From: JAOPZW01 sp963807305
GTDB lineage: Bacteria; Actinomycetota; Thermoleophilia; Solirubrobacterales; Solirubrobacteraceae
Reading direction: 5' to 3'
Assembly: GCA_963807305.1 (NCBI GenBank)
Contig: CAWEBN010000011.1
Span: forward strand, 310,001 to 374,000
Length of the DNA stretch: 64,000 nt
Positions 33,942 through 41,766 of the stretch are shown one piece after another (the first letter of the stretch is position 1; each line of letters opens with the position of its first letter). The position numbers and the translations under genes are program-made. The notes under the pieces are model-generated. The model was given only the letters and a program-made list of their open reading frames with translations, was not told where the DNA came from and made no database searches.

Positions 33942-34796
33942 ATGTGCCGCTGGCTCGCCTACTCAGGATCTCCGATCCTCCTCAAAGAAGCGCTCTACAC
34001 GCCGGCTCACTCCCTGGTGGATCAGAGCCTGCACTCGCAGCTCGGCGCCGAGACGACGAACGGCGACGGCTTCGGCGTCGGCTGGTACGGCGACGGCCCG
34101 ATCCCCGGCGTCTTCCACAGCATCGAGCCGGCCTGGAACGACCACAACCTGCACGAGCTCGCCGCCCACGTCAGCTCGTCGCGCTTCTTCACGCACATAC
34201 GAGCGGCGATCGGCAGCGCCGTGCAGCAGACGAACTGCCATCCCTTCCGCTACGGGCGCTGGCTCTTCATGCACAACGGATACATCAACGAGTTCGGGAC
34301 GCTCAAGCGCGACCTCGTGCTCACCGTCGATCCGTCGCTCTATCCCAAGATCGAAGGCCACACCGACACCGAGGTGCTGTTCTTCCTCGCGTTGACCTTC
34401 GGCCTCGAGGACGATCCGCCGACGGCGATCGAGCGGGCGGTCGGGCTGGTCGAAGCGGTCGGCAGCCGGCTCGGGGTCCCGCATCCCTTCCAGGGCACGA
34501 TCGCAACGACCGACGGCGAGACCACGTGGGCCGTCCGGTACTCGAGCGAGGGCAAGTCGCGCTCGCTGTACTTCACGACGGACGTGCCCACGCTGCGCAA
34601 GCTCTATCCCGAACGGCAGTTGCTCAAGGAGGTGTCCGAGGAGGCGCGGCTGATCGTGTCCGAGCCGCTGGGCGACGTCGTCGGCGTCTGGAACGAGGTG
34701 CCCGAGGCGAGCTATGGCATCGTCGGCCCCGGCCGCGACGAGATGCGACCGTTCCGCCCGCAGGCGCCGTCGAAGTCGATCCTCGTGGGTGCCTGA
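33942..34796 (+). CDS. Class II glutamine amidotransferase
   Basis: 284 residues. MCRWLAYSG exposes the N-terminal nucleophile Cys2 after Met removal; TTNGDGFGVGWYGDG, FFTHIRAAIG and CHPFRYGRWLFMHNGYINEF are the glutaminase motifs; DTEVLFFLAL follows. It is a stand-alone glutaminase domain of the YafJ/EgtC type. No ergothioneine genes lie nearby, so its amide acceptor is unknown. AAAGGAG 8 bases before the ATG supports the start. Confidence 0.88.
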   Translation: MCRWLAYSGSPILLKEALYTPAHSLVDQSLHSQLGAETTNGDGFGVGWYGDGPIPGVFHSIEPAWNDHNLHELAAHVSSSRFFTHIRAAIGSAVQQTNCHPFRYGRWLFMHNGYINEFGTLKRDLVLTVDPSLYPKIEGHTDTEVLFFLALTFGLEDDPPTAIERAVGLVEAVGSRLGVPHPFQGTIATTDGETTWAVRYSSEGKSRSLYFTTDVPTLRKLYPERQLLKEVSEEARLIVSEPLGDVVGVWNEVPEASYGIVGPGRDEMRPFRPQAPSKSILVGA

Positions 34797-34830
34797 CGGG
34801 ACGTGCCGGCGACCACCGCGGGGCGGCCGT

Positions 34831-35394
34831 TCACTTCACGGTCAGCGTGCCCTGCATCCCCGCCGCGCGGTGGGCGTCGACCGAGCAGTAGAAGACGTAC
34901 TGGCCGGGGGAGAGGTTCGCGGTCGCGGTCGCCGTACCGCCCGTGACGATCTTCGTCTGGGCGAGCACCTTCGTTCCCGTGGCGATGGTCACGTCGTGGG
35001 GCAGCGAGGAGTTGTTGACCAGCCGGATCGGCAGCCGGCCCGAACGGACGGTGGCCTGCTTCTTGTCGAAGGCGAGCTTCCCGTTCGGGTCGGCGCTCAG
35101 GTTCAGCGCAGCCGTGGGCCCCGCCGAGCCGGTGGGCGGTCCGCCCGCGCCCTCGGTCGTGCCCGCCTCGCCGGCGGTGCTCACCGCCGTCACGAGGGCA
35201 GCCCCGACGAGCACCGCCGAGGTCAGCATGACCAGCCGCGACGTGCCGACCGAGCGGGGAAAGTCGGGGTGCGTGAACCCGAACGCGCCCAGCACCACCG
35301 CCCATGCGGCGAGCACGCCGCCGGCCACGTAGAAGGGTGTCTTGCTGGGAGCCGACGCGAACACCCACGCGGCGATCCCGCCAATCGGGTGCAT
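34831..35394 (-). CDS. Membrane-anchored type 1 copper protein (cupredoxin)
   Basis: 187 residues: two N-terminal membrane segments (FYVAGGVLAAWAVVLGAFGF; LVMLTSAVLVGAALVTAVST), a Gly/Thr linker, then a cupredoxin domain. All type 1 copper ligands are present: His in SSLPHDVTI and Cys-His-Met in YCSVDAHRAAGMQG (C-x4-H-x4-M). It should carry out single-electron transfer on the outer face of the membrane. Divergent from the BrkB-like gene. Confidence 0.85.
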   Translation of the reverse strand: MHPIGGIAAWVFASAPSKTPFYVAGGVLAAWAVVLGAFGFTHPDFPRSVGTSRLVMLTSAVLVGAALVTAVSTAGEAGTTEGAGGPPTGSAGPTAALNLSADPNGKLAFDKKQATVRSGRLPIRLVNNSSLPHDVTIATGTKVLAQTKIVTGGTATATANLSPGQYVFYCSVDAHRAAGMQGTLTVK

Positions 35395-35451
35395 GTGGCC
35401 GAGCGTACCGACACCGCTCGCAACCGGCCACCCTCCGCGTGCTGCGCGCAA

Positions 35452-35468
35452 TCACCCCCTGGGGGTGA
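35452..35468. promoter_or_regulatory. 17-bp palindrome TCACCC-N5-GGGTGA (copy 1)
   Basis: TCACCCCCTGGGGGTGA, an exact palindrome around a central T, 33 bases before the BrkB ATG and 57 bases upstream of the cupredoxin start on the other strand. The same 6+6 arms with 5-base spacing recur at 51266 and 63780. Confidence 0.55.
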
Positions 35469-35501
35469 GGCGCCGTCGGCGCTGCGCTGGGAAGCTGAGT
35501 C

Positions 35502-36470
35502 ATGGCGGGCGACCAGCCGCGAGAGCTCAGGCGGCGGCGCATGGACCGCGAGCGCGTCGTCCGGACGCTCACGTTCTGGCTGCGGCCGGAGTTCGTGCTC
35601 CGCGTCGTCAACCGGTTTCAGAAGGTGGCGGGATTCGACCGGTCGATCGCCCTGGCCTCCGGTGCGCTCACGGCCACCATCCCGCTGGCGATCATCACCA
35701 GCGCCGTGTCCTCGCGGCTCGGGGGCAGGGGCACGGCCGATCGCATCATCTCGCGCTACGACCTGAGCGGAGGCGGCGCCGAGGCGGTCAGGGATCTGTT
35801 CTCGCCGCCCTCGGGCTCGAGCACCAGCGTCGGCCTCCTCGGGCTGCTGTTCCTCATGATCGCGGTCCTGAGCTTCACCCGCGGCGTGCAGCGCCTGTTC
35901 GAGCAGACCTGGGAGCTCAGCCCCCTGAGCGTCCGCAACACGTCCAACGGGCTGCTCTGGGTCGTCGGGCTCTGCGTCTACCTCGGCGTGAGCGGGGTGC
36001 TGCATGAGGTGCTCGGGCGCAGCCGCCTGGAGCTCACCGCGACGCTGCTCTCCACGCCGCTGGCAGCGGCCTTCCTGTGGTGGAGCGGCTGGGTGCTCAG
36101 CGCCAAACGGATCGCACGCGAGACGCTCATCCCCTTCGCGATCATCGGATCGGTGGCGCTCGCGATCTACTCGGTCGGCGCGGCCGTGTACGTCCCGCAC
36201 CTCTTCAGCACGTACGCCACGCGCTACGGGGTGATCGGCGCGGTCTTCGCCATGATCTCGGCGCTCTTCTGCATCATGGTGGCCATCGTCGGCTCGGCGG
36301 CGGCCGGCCGCGAGATCTACGACGAGCTGGGTCGCATCCGCCGCGGCGAGCGGCCCGCCGAGGACGAGGTGCGGCGCCAGTGGGACGAGGTCACCGCCGA
36401 GGCGCGGTCGCGGTGGGACACGCTGCGCCGGCAGATCAACGAGCGTCGCCACAGGCGCGACGCGGACTAA
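35502..36470 (+). CDS. YihY/BrkB family membrane protein
   Basis: 322 residues with about six hydrophobic segments (ALTATIPLAIITSAVSS, VGLLGLLFLMIAVLSFTRGV, GLLWVVGLCVYLGVSG, LLSTPLAAAFLWWSGWVL, IPFAIIGSVALAIYSVGA, VIGAVFAMISALFCIMVAIV) and a charged C-terminal tail. The pattern fits the YihY/BrkB (formerly ribonuclease BN) family, thought to be a transporter or membrane remodeller; no nuclease motif is present. The tail (after residue 265) is Arg/Glu-rich. Confidence 0.78.
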   Translation: MAGDQPRELRRRRMDRERVVRTLTFWLRPEFVLRVVNRFQKVAGFDRSIALASGALTATIPLAIITSAVSSRLGGRGTADRIISRYDLSGGGAEAVRDLFSPPSGSSTSVGLLGLLFLMIAVLSFTRGVQRLFEQTWELSPLSVRNTSNGLLWVVGLCVYLGVSGVLHEVLGRSRLELTATLLSTPLAAAFLWWSGWVLSAKRIARETLIPFAIIGSVALAIYSVGAAVYVPHLFSTYATRYGVIGAVFAMISALFCIMVAIVGSAAAGREIYDELGRIRRGERPAEDEVRRQWDEVTAEARSRWDTLRRQINERRHRRDAD

Positions 36471-36686
36471 GAGGACGGAGCGAGACTGCCAGGCTGGCGC
36501 CTTTGTCTCAGAGGCGACCTAGAGCCGTGACTGTCGCGCCTTCGGCCTGCGGTCGCGCCCGTGTTGTCCCTGGTCGATGCGCGGATATTCGACGTCCGTC
36601 AGTGCGCCGCCGGCGATGCGAGGCGCAGGCCCCCAGGGCTGCCGCGGACAGCGCTTCGGGCACACGAGGTTGATGGCGGGGCGTGG

Positions 36687-36692
36687 TAGCGT
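36687..36692 (+). promoter_or_regulatory. Possible -10 element for a (near-)leaderless leader mRNA
   Basis: TAGCGT fits the actinobacterial TANNNT -10; the ATG of the leader peptide is 10 bases downstream, so the transcript may start at or just before it. No clear -35 at 17-base spacing. Confidence 0.3.
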
Positions 36693-36701
36693 GGATTGGA
36701 C

Positions 36702-36731
36702 ATGACGTACGTTCCGCACAGCTTCCTGTAG
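36702..36731 (+). CDS. Nine-codon leader peptide MTYVPHSFL upstream of the ABC-F gene
   Basis: ATG at 36702 encodes MTYVPHSFL and a TAG at 36729. The last codons contain CTTCCTG (36722-36728), perfectly complementary to CAGGAAG (36791-36797), which includes the Shine-Dalgarno of the ABC-F gene. Between them are two further hairpins. This is the architecture of antibiotic-inducible translation attenuation: ribosome stalling on the leader would free the SD. Not shown experimentally here. Confidence 0.6.
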   Translation: MTYVPHSFL

Positions 36732-36799
36732 CGCCGGACCTCTCCGCCAGGTCCTCTCGTTGCGGCGCGTTCGCCGCGACGCCACGCCTTCAGGAAGGA
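36722..36799 (+). promoter_or_regulatory. Predicted attenuator RNA fold sequestering the ABC-F ribosome binding site
   Basis: Three stems: 36722-36728 with 36791-36797 (7 bp, covers the SD); GGACCT 36736-36741 with AGGTCC 36749-36754 (6 bp, 7-base loop); and 36758-36767 with 36772-36781 (10 bp with one G-U, 4-base loop CGTT). Together they form a three-way junction. No U-tract follows the strong stem, so translational rather than transcriptional control is favoured. Confidence 0.55.
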
Positions 36800-36804
36800 A
36801 CGTC

Positions 36805-38514
36805 ATGTGTTTCGGGATGGTCGGCGCTCTGGCGCCGTCCTCCTCGCGCCCGGGGTTGCATCTCCGGGCCCGCGAGCTGAGCAAGGGATTCGGCGACGGC
36901 GCCGTGCTCGACGGCGTCTCGCTTACCGTCAGCGCCGGGCAGCGCCTGGCCGTGATCGGCGACAACGGCGCCGGAAAGAGCACGCTGCTGAGGCTGCTCG
37001 CGGGCACGCTCACGCCCGACGGCGGTGAGGTGATGGGCACGAGCGAGAGCCGTTTCCTCATCGAGCAGGAGATGGACGCACCGGCTGGGGCGACGGTCGC
37101 GTCGGTGCGTGCCCAGGCCCTGCAGGCGCCGCGTGCGGCGCTCGCCGCGCTCGAGAAGGCTGCGGCTGGCATCGCCGTGGGCGCAGAGGGCGCCGCGCAA
37201 CGCTACGAGGCAGCACTCGCCGTCGCGGAACGACTGGCGGCATGGGACGCCGAGCGGCGACTGGACGAGGTGCTCATCGGTTTGGATGCGCATTTCGATC
37301 CCGAAGGAGAGCTTGCCGGCCTCTCGGTCGGGCAGCGCTATCGCCTGCGGCTCGGCACTGCGCTGGCTCACCCGGCCGGCATCGTGCTGCTCGACGAGCC
37401 GAGCAACCACCTCGACGACAGCTCGCTCGAGCGGCTTGTGCAGTGGCTGGGCGACTTTCGAGGGATCGCCGTGCTGGTGACGCACGATCGGTGGCTCCTC
37501 GACGCGGTCGCGACGGCGATCTTCGACCTCGACCCGGCCCTCGGCCCCGGCGGCACCCGGTTTGGCGGAAGCTTCTCTGCCTACCGCGCGGCGCGCGCCG
37601 CGACGCTGCGCGACTGGCGCCGGCGACATGCCGCGAGTCTCGACGCCGAGCGCGAGCTGTCCGATCGGCTGATCGCCGCTCGCGCCGCGGCTCCGGGCCG
37701 TTGGCAGCCCGGCAAGGGCTCGGCCAAGCACGGACGCGAGAGCCGCGCAGCGAGCTCGGTGCGGCTCGTCCAGCGCCGCATCGAAGATCTCCGACGTGAC
37801 CGCGGCCCCGCCCCGCCGGATCCGCTCACGTTCACCGCGCCCGCTGCCGCGCAGATGAGCGACGAGATCCTGCTCGACGCCACTGCAATCGCTGTCCATG
37901 ACCGCGTCGCCCAGCCGTCCGACGCGCCGATCCGCCTGCGTGGCCGCGGCCGACTGCTCTTGCGCGGCGCCAACGGAGCCGGGAAGTCCACGCTGCTGCG
38001 CGTGCTGGCCGGTCAACTCGCGCCTGAGTCCGGCACGCTCACGGTCGCGCCCGGCGCGCGGGTGGGCCTCCTGGCCCAAGAGGACGAGTGGGACCCGCAG
38101 CGCACGCCAACTGAGGTGCTCGGCGCATGGGACGTCGATCAGATCCGCGCGACCGGACTGCTGCTCGACGCAGATCTCGGCCGCCCGCTCGGCCGGCTCT
38201 CGGTCGGACAGCGCCGGCGGGTCGCGCTCGCCCGCGTGCTGCTGAGCCGGCCGTCGGTGCTGCTGCTCGACGAACCGACCAACCACCTCTCGGTCACGCT
38301 CGTCGACGCACTCAGCGATGCCCTCCTCGCCGCGCCCGCCGCGGTCGTTCTCGTCACCCACGACCGGACGCTTCGCCACGCGATCCGCGACTGGCCCACG
38401 CTGACCCTGTCGCCCGTCAGGAGGCCATCAGGAGCCTCGTTGAAGGACCAGCTTCACGCTCCCGCGCCGGAGCGCAGGCCTCACCACGAGCCGGACGGTG
38501 CCCGCGTGCTCTGA
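36805..38514 (+). CDS. ABC-F family ribosomal protection-type ATPase
   Basis: 569-residue soluble protein with two ABC domains and no membrane part. First domain: Walker A GDNGAGKST (~53), signature LSVGQRYRL (~173), Walker B IVLLDEPSNHL (~193). Second: Walker A GANGAGKST (~389), signature LSVGQRRRVALAR (~465), Walker B VLLLDEPTNHL (~485). Between them is the interdomain linker (about residues 245-340) rich in Arg/Ala that in this family reaches the peptidyl-transferase centre. The family includes antibiotic resistance factors (Msr, Vga, TlrC types) and housekeeping translation factors; the leader peptide and attenuator upstream favour inducible antibiotic protection. AGGAAGGA is 5 bases before the ATG; drug specificity unknown. 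Confidence 0.88.
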   Translation: MCFGMVGALAPSSSRPGLHLRARELSKGFGDGAVLDGVSLTVSAGQRLAVIGDNGAGKSTLLRLLAGTLTPDGGEVMGTSESRFLIEQEMDAPAGATVASVRAQALQAPRAALAALEKAAAGIAVGAEGAAQRYEAALAVAERLAAWDAERRLDEVLIGLDAHFDPEGELAGLSVGQRYRLRLGTALAHPAGIVLLDEPSNHLDDSSLERLVQWLGDFRGIAVLVTHDRWLLDAVATAIFDLDPALGPGGTRFGGSFSAYRAARAATLRDWRRRHAASLDAERELSDRLIAARAAAPGRWQPGKGSAKHGRESRAASSVRLVQRRIEDLRRDRGPAPPDPLTFTAPAAAQMSDEILLDATAIAVHDRVAQPSDAPIRLRGRGRLLLRGANGAGKSTLLRVLAGQLAPESGTLTVAPGARVGLLAQEDEWDPQRTPTEVLGAWDVDQIRATGLLLDADLGRPLGRLSVGQRRRVALARVLLSRPSVLLLDEPTNHLSVTLVDALSDALLAAPAAVVLVTHDRTLRHAIRDWPTLTLSPVRRPSGASLKDQLHAPAPERRPHHEPDGARVL

Positions 38515-38575
38515 TGGCCGATCGACTTGGCGCCGCGCCGGGGATCGCACCGGCGGGTTATGGCACGCTTGGCCC

Positions 38576-39415
38576 ATGCCGTGGGTCCCTGAGCTGTTCA
38601 CCGCGCCGGTGCTCCAGCAGGTGCTGGACAAGCGCCGGCTCGAGCAGCTCGTCGCCGTGCCCTTCTTCGACGGCCTGGTCGCGGGGGAGCCCGATGCGCT
38701 GGTCGAGTCCTTCGCCGGCGAGCCCGAGCTCTACGACCCGGTCCGCGGACGGGTCAAGGGCGTCCAGGCGTTCAGGGCGTTCGTCGCCCGCATGAGCGCC
38801 TGGCTCGAGCAGCGCAACGTCTCGGTCGAGGACGTCGGGCACGTCGTCCTGCAGGACCGCGGCTTCGAGGAGGTGGTGCTGCACTTCGACCGTAGGACCG
38901 GCCGGATCGGCCTTCCGTTCGCGCTCGTCGCCGACCGCCTGCCCGACGGACGGATCGACGAGCTGCGGATCTACCAGAGCAGCTGGCCGCTGACCGGCCG
39001 GCACGCGAACCGCGCACCACTGCTGCAGCGCGACCCTGAGCTGCGCGAGTCAGACGTCGTGGCCGAGTACCAGCGCGCGCTCGCGGCCGGCGACGTCGAC
39101 GCGATCGTCGCTGCGTTCGAACCGGACGGCTATCACCGCGAGCCTGCCGGCGGCCAGTACGTGCACAGGGGTCCCGACGGCCTGCGCGCCTTCTACGAGC
39201 GGTCGTTCTCGAACGGCGGCGGCATTCCGCTGGAGCACTGCGCGCTCGTCGACGACGGACACGCGTGCGCGCTGGAGTACAACGTCGTGCGGTGGGGCGA
39301 GACGGAGCTGGCCCCGCAGGCCGGGGTCGCCGTCTACGTTCGCGGGCAGAGCGGCAAGCTCGCCGCCGCGCGCGTCTACGACGACACCGATCCGCCGCTC
39401 GCCCCACCCACGTAG
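38576..39415 (+). CDS. Protein with two SnoaL/NTF2-like domains
   Basis: 279 residues made of two NTF2-fold modules: residues 15-130 (FFDGLVAGEPDALVESFAGE, VKGVQAFRAFVARMSAWL) and 150-270 (YQRALAAGDVDAIVAAFEPD, VHRGPDGLRAFYERSFSNGG). The repeat of the A.GD.DA(L/I)V..F pattern shows a duplication. Members bind small ligands or catalyse isomerisation; no specific catalytic residues can be named. Stops 8 bases before the convergent redoxin gene. Confidence 0.78.
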   Translation: MPWVPELFTAPVLQQVLDKRRLEQLVAVPFFDGLVAGEPDALVESFAGEPELYDPVRGRVKGVQAFRAFVARMSAWLEQRNVSVEDVGHVVLQDRGFEEVVLHFDRRTGRIGLPFALVADRLPDGRIDELRIYQSSWPLTGRHANRAPLLQRDPELRESDVVAEYQRALAAGDVDAIVAAFEPDGYHREPAGGQYVHRGPDGLRAFYERSFSNGGGIPLEHCALVDDGHACALEYNVVRWGETELAPQAGVAVYVRGQSGKLAAARVYDDTDPPLAPPT

Positions 39416-39423
39416 CGGTCGTA

Positions 39424-40017
39424 TCAAGGCGCGGCCGGGTTCGCCGCGGCCCGGCGGTCCCAGCCGTGGAAGGGCGAGTGGTCGCCGGCGTTCCAGGCGT
39501 CGCGCAGCCCGGGGGCGCTGAGGTCCCAGTCGGGACGGATCTCGCGCGTCACGTCGCGCAGGTCCTGCCAGAGGTCGGCGAACGACGGGCGACCCCAGAA
39601 CCAGTAGCCGTTGTAGACGCGGTGGACGACGAGCCCCGGCTTCAGCACGAGCGTGTGCGGGATCATCGGGTCGTGGTCGGGGTCGGTGTACTCCTGGATG
39701 TCCAGGTCCCTCTGGACGATGCGCCCCGGGTCCGACAGGAACGGCCACTGGGCGCCGACCGACGCGCGGAACTCCTGGCTCTCGTGGTGGGCGTCGGTCG
39801 AGATGGTGGCGATCTGGGTGTAGGCCACGGCGATCTTCGGATGGTTCGCCGCGAGCTCGAGGTGCTGCTGGTGCTCCTTGGGGCAGTAGTGGCCGCGCGC
39901 GAGCGTGAGGATGAGAGGGTCGTCGCCCTGGATCTCGCTAAGTCGTTGCGGGAGGTTCGCGTGATCGGGCAGCTCGTAGTCGGGGAGCGTGCCGCCGGGT
40001 GCGATGTCGGAGCGCAT
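39424..40017 (-). CDS. Redoxin-domain (peroxiredoxin-like) protein, one Cys
   Basis: 197 residues with a thioredoxin-like fold: PGGTLPDYELPDHANLPQRL at the N terminus, LARGHYCPKEHQQHLEL carrying the only likely active Cys (TxxC position of AhpC/TSA proteins but in the order GHYCPKE), ATISTDAHHESQEFRASV and WPFLSDPGRIVQRDLDI. A C-terminal Trp/Asp-rich tail is extra. Probably a one-Cys peroxidase or thiol-disulfide protein. It is 48 bases from the next redoxin-like gene on the same strand. Confidence 0.75.
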   Translation of the reverse strand: MRSDIAPGGTLPDYELPDHANLPQRLSEIQGDDPLILTLARGHYCPKEHQQHLELAANHPKIAVAYTQIATISTDAHHESQEFRASVGAQWPFLSDPGRIVQRDLDIQEYTDPDHDPMIPHTLVLKPGLVVHRVYNGYWFWGRPSFADLWQDLRDVTREIRPDWDLSAPGLRDAWNAGDHSPFHGWDRRAAANPAAP

Positions 40018-40065
40018 CGTGTGAGCCTTTCAGTGTCGTCGGGAGCGGGATTGCTCATGCTGCGG

Positions 40066-41019
40066 CTATCCGAAGGTGAAGACGTACGCCTCGGCGCCGG
40101 GGTCGTGGAAGGTGATCTGCAGCGTGCGTTCGCGGACCGCGTCGTGCTGGCGCACGAGCTGGTAGAGGCGGCCGTCGCGGAGCACGCCGTTGCCGTCCTC
40201 GTCGACGTCGACGCCGTGTGACCGGCCCGGAGCCTCGCCGTCGAGGAGCACGCGGAAGGGGATCGGCGGTCGCGCGCCGGGGGAGAGGACCAGATGCGCG
40301 TCGCGCGCGTGGAAGCGGTAGGCGATGCTCCCGCCGGCCCGTTCGAGCACGAGGGCCTCGCGCCCGATCGCCCACTCGCCGGCGAGCGCCCACTGGTTGA
40401 GGCGCAGGCGCTCGGGGAGCTCGTAGGCGCGGCGTTCGTCGAACGCGTCGTCGTCCGGCGACGCGAAGTGCTCGCTGCGCGCGTAGCCGAGATAGGTCTC
40501 GGGCGTCTGCAGGTGGTCCCAGTCGGCCTGGGCCTCCGGGCCGACCCCTTCCACGGACACCAGCTCTCGCTCGAGGCCGAGCAGCCGCTGGAGCTCGCGT
40601 TCTGACTCCTCGTAGCGTCCTTCGCCGAAGTGCTGGTCGCGGATGATGCCCTCCGCGTCGACGAAGTACAGCGCCGGCCAGTACCGGTTGGCGAAGGCGT
40701 CCCAGATCTCGTAGTCGTTGTCGACGGCGACGGGGTAGTCGATCGCTCGGTCCCGCGTCGCCTGGCGCACCCGGTCGATCTCGTGCTCGAAGGAGAACTC
40801 CGGCGTGTGGGCGCCGATGACGATCAGCCCGTCGTCTCGGTAGGCCTGCGACCAGGCGCGCACGTGGGGCTCCTGGCGCAGCCAGTTGATGCAGGTCAGC
40901 GTCCAGAAGTTCACGAGGACGACGTGGTCGCGCAGCTCGGCGGGGGAGAGCGGATCGGAATTGAGCCACTCGGTCGCCCCGCCCAGCGCCGGCATGTGCA
41001 CGCGTCCGGATGAGGCCAT
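40066..41019 (-). CDS. Thioredoxin-like DipZ C-terminal-type protein with CINW active site
   Basis: 317 residues: thioredoxin-like domain (residues 30-160) then a beta-rich DipZ-type carbohydrate-binding-like domain (residues 190-317). The equivalent of the DipZ active site WTYSCINC reads WTLTCINW, so the second Cys is Trp. GLIVIGAHTPEFSFE, IDYPVAVDNDYEIWDAF and RYWPALYFVDAEG follow the DipZ pattern. Unlike DipZ it has no membrane domain or signal peptide. With one Cys it cannot form the usual disulfide. Confidence 0.78.
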   Translation of the reverse strand: MASSGRVHMPALGGATEWLNSDPLSPAELRDHVVLVNFWTLTCINWLRQEPHVRAWSQAYRDDGLIVIGAHTPEFSFEHEIDRVRQATRDRAIDYPVAVDNDYEIWDAFANRYWPALYFVDAEGIIRDQHFGEGRYEESERELQRLLGLERELVSVEGVGPEAQADWDHLQTPETYLGYARSEHFASPDDDAFDERRAYELPERLRLNQWALAGEWAIGREALVLERAGGSIAYRFHARDAHLVLSPGARPPIPFRVLLDGEAPGRSHGVDVDEDGNGVLRDGRLYQLVRQHDAVRERTLQITFHDPGAEAYVFTFG

Positions 41020-41034
41020 CGAGCGAACCCCCGG

Positions 41035-41766
41035 TCAGGCGACGAACTGCTGGCCGCCGTCGATGTCGTACGTCGCGCCGGTGAGGGCGGTGTTGGTCAT
41101 GAGGTGGACGGCCAGCGCCGCCACGTCGGCCGGTCCGACCACCCGCCCGATGGGCAGCGTCGCGCGCAGCTCGTCGCGGCGGGCCTCGAGCCCGTCGGCG
41201 GAGAAGTAGGACGCCGACAGCGGGGTGTCGACGAAGCCCGCGGCGATGAGGTTGACACGAACCGGGGCGAGCTCGAGCGCGAGGGCCGCGGTGAAGGCAG
41301 GCAGCACGGCGGTGGCCGCGGAGGCGAGCCCGAGGGCGCGACTGATCTTCCGGCCGCCGGTGCCGCCCATGAGCAGCAGCGTTCCGCCGGGCCTCATCTT
41401 CGGCGCCGCGTTGCGCGCGACGTTCAGCCCCAGCACGACGTGGCCCCCGAGCGCCTCGTGCACCTGATCTGCCTCCATCTCGAGCAGAGGCATGTAGCTG
41501 GGGCCGGGGCCGGTGACCAGCACGTGGTCGATCGGGGCCGGCAGCTCGTCGAAGAACCGCTTCAACGCTGCCGGGTCCGTGGCGTCGAAGGCGGCGGTGC
41601 TCCGCGCGTCGACGTCGCGCGCCGCCTGCTCGAGGCGCTCGGGATCGCGGCCGGTGAGGATGACGTCGGCGCCCTCCTGACGGGCGCGTCGCGCGGTCTC
41701 GAGCCCGATGCCGGCGCTGCCGCCGATCAGGACGACGGTCTGCCCGGCCAGTGCCTGCTCGCTCAC
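41035..41766 (-). CDS. Atypical SDR lacking the Tyr-x3-Lys pair
   Basis: 243-residue SDR-fold protein. Cofactor motif LIGGSAGIGLETARRARQEG, ILTGRDPERL, and C-terminal LTGATYDIDGGQQFV are standard, but the catalytic block reads GTGGRKISRALGLASAATAVLPAF, where Tyr and Lys are Leu and Ala-type residues. The acceptor site AG of NNAG is TGPGPS. So it may be a binding or regulatory SDR. GTG start at 41766 overlaps the stop of the upstream disulfide-oxidoreductase gene (GTGA). Confidence 0.8.
   Translation of the reverse strand: MSEQALAGQTVVLIGGSAGIGLETARRARQEGADVILTGRDPERLEQAARDVDARSTAAFDATDPAALKRFFDELPAPIDHVLVTGPGPSYMPLLEMEADQVHEALGGHVVLGLNVARNAAPKMRPGGTLLLMGGTGGRKISRALGLASAATAVLPAFTAALALELAPVRVNLIAAGFVDTPLSASYFSADGLEARRDELRATLPIGRVVGPADVAALAVHLMTNTALTGATYDIDGGQQFVA

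Noticed and set aside
36482..36509. GAGAC...GTCTC hairpin after the BrkB gene as a terminator
   Set aside because: Stem is interrupted and there is no U-run; too weak to list.
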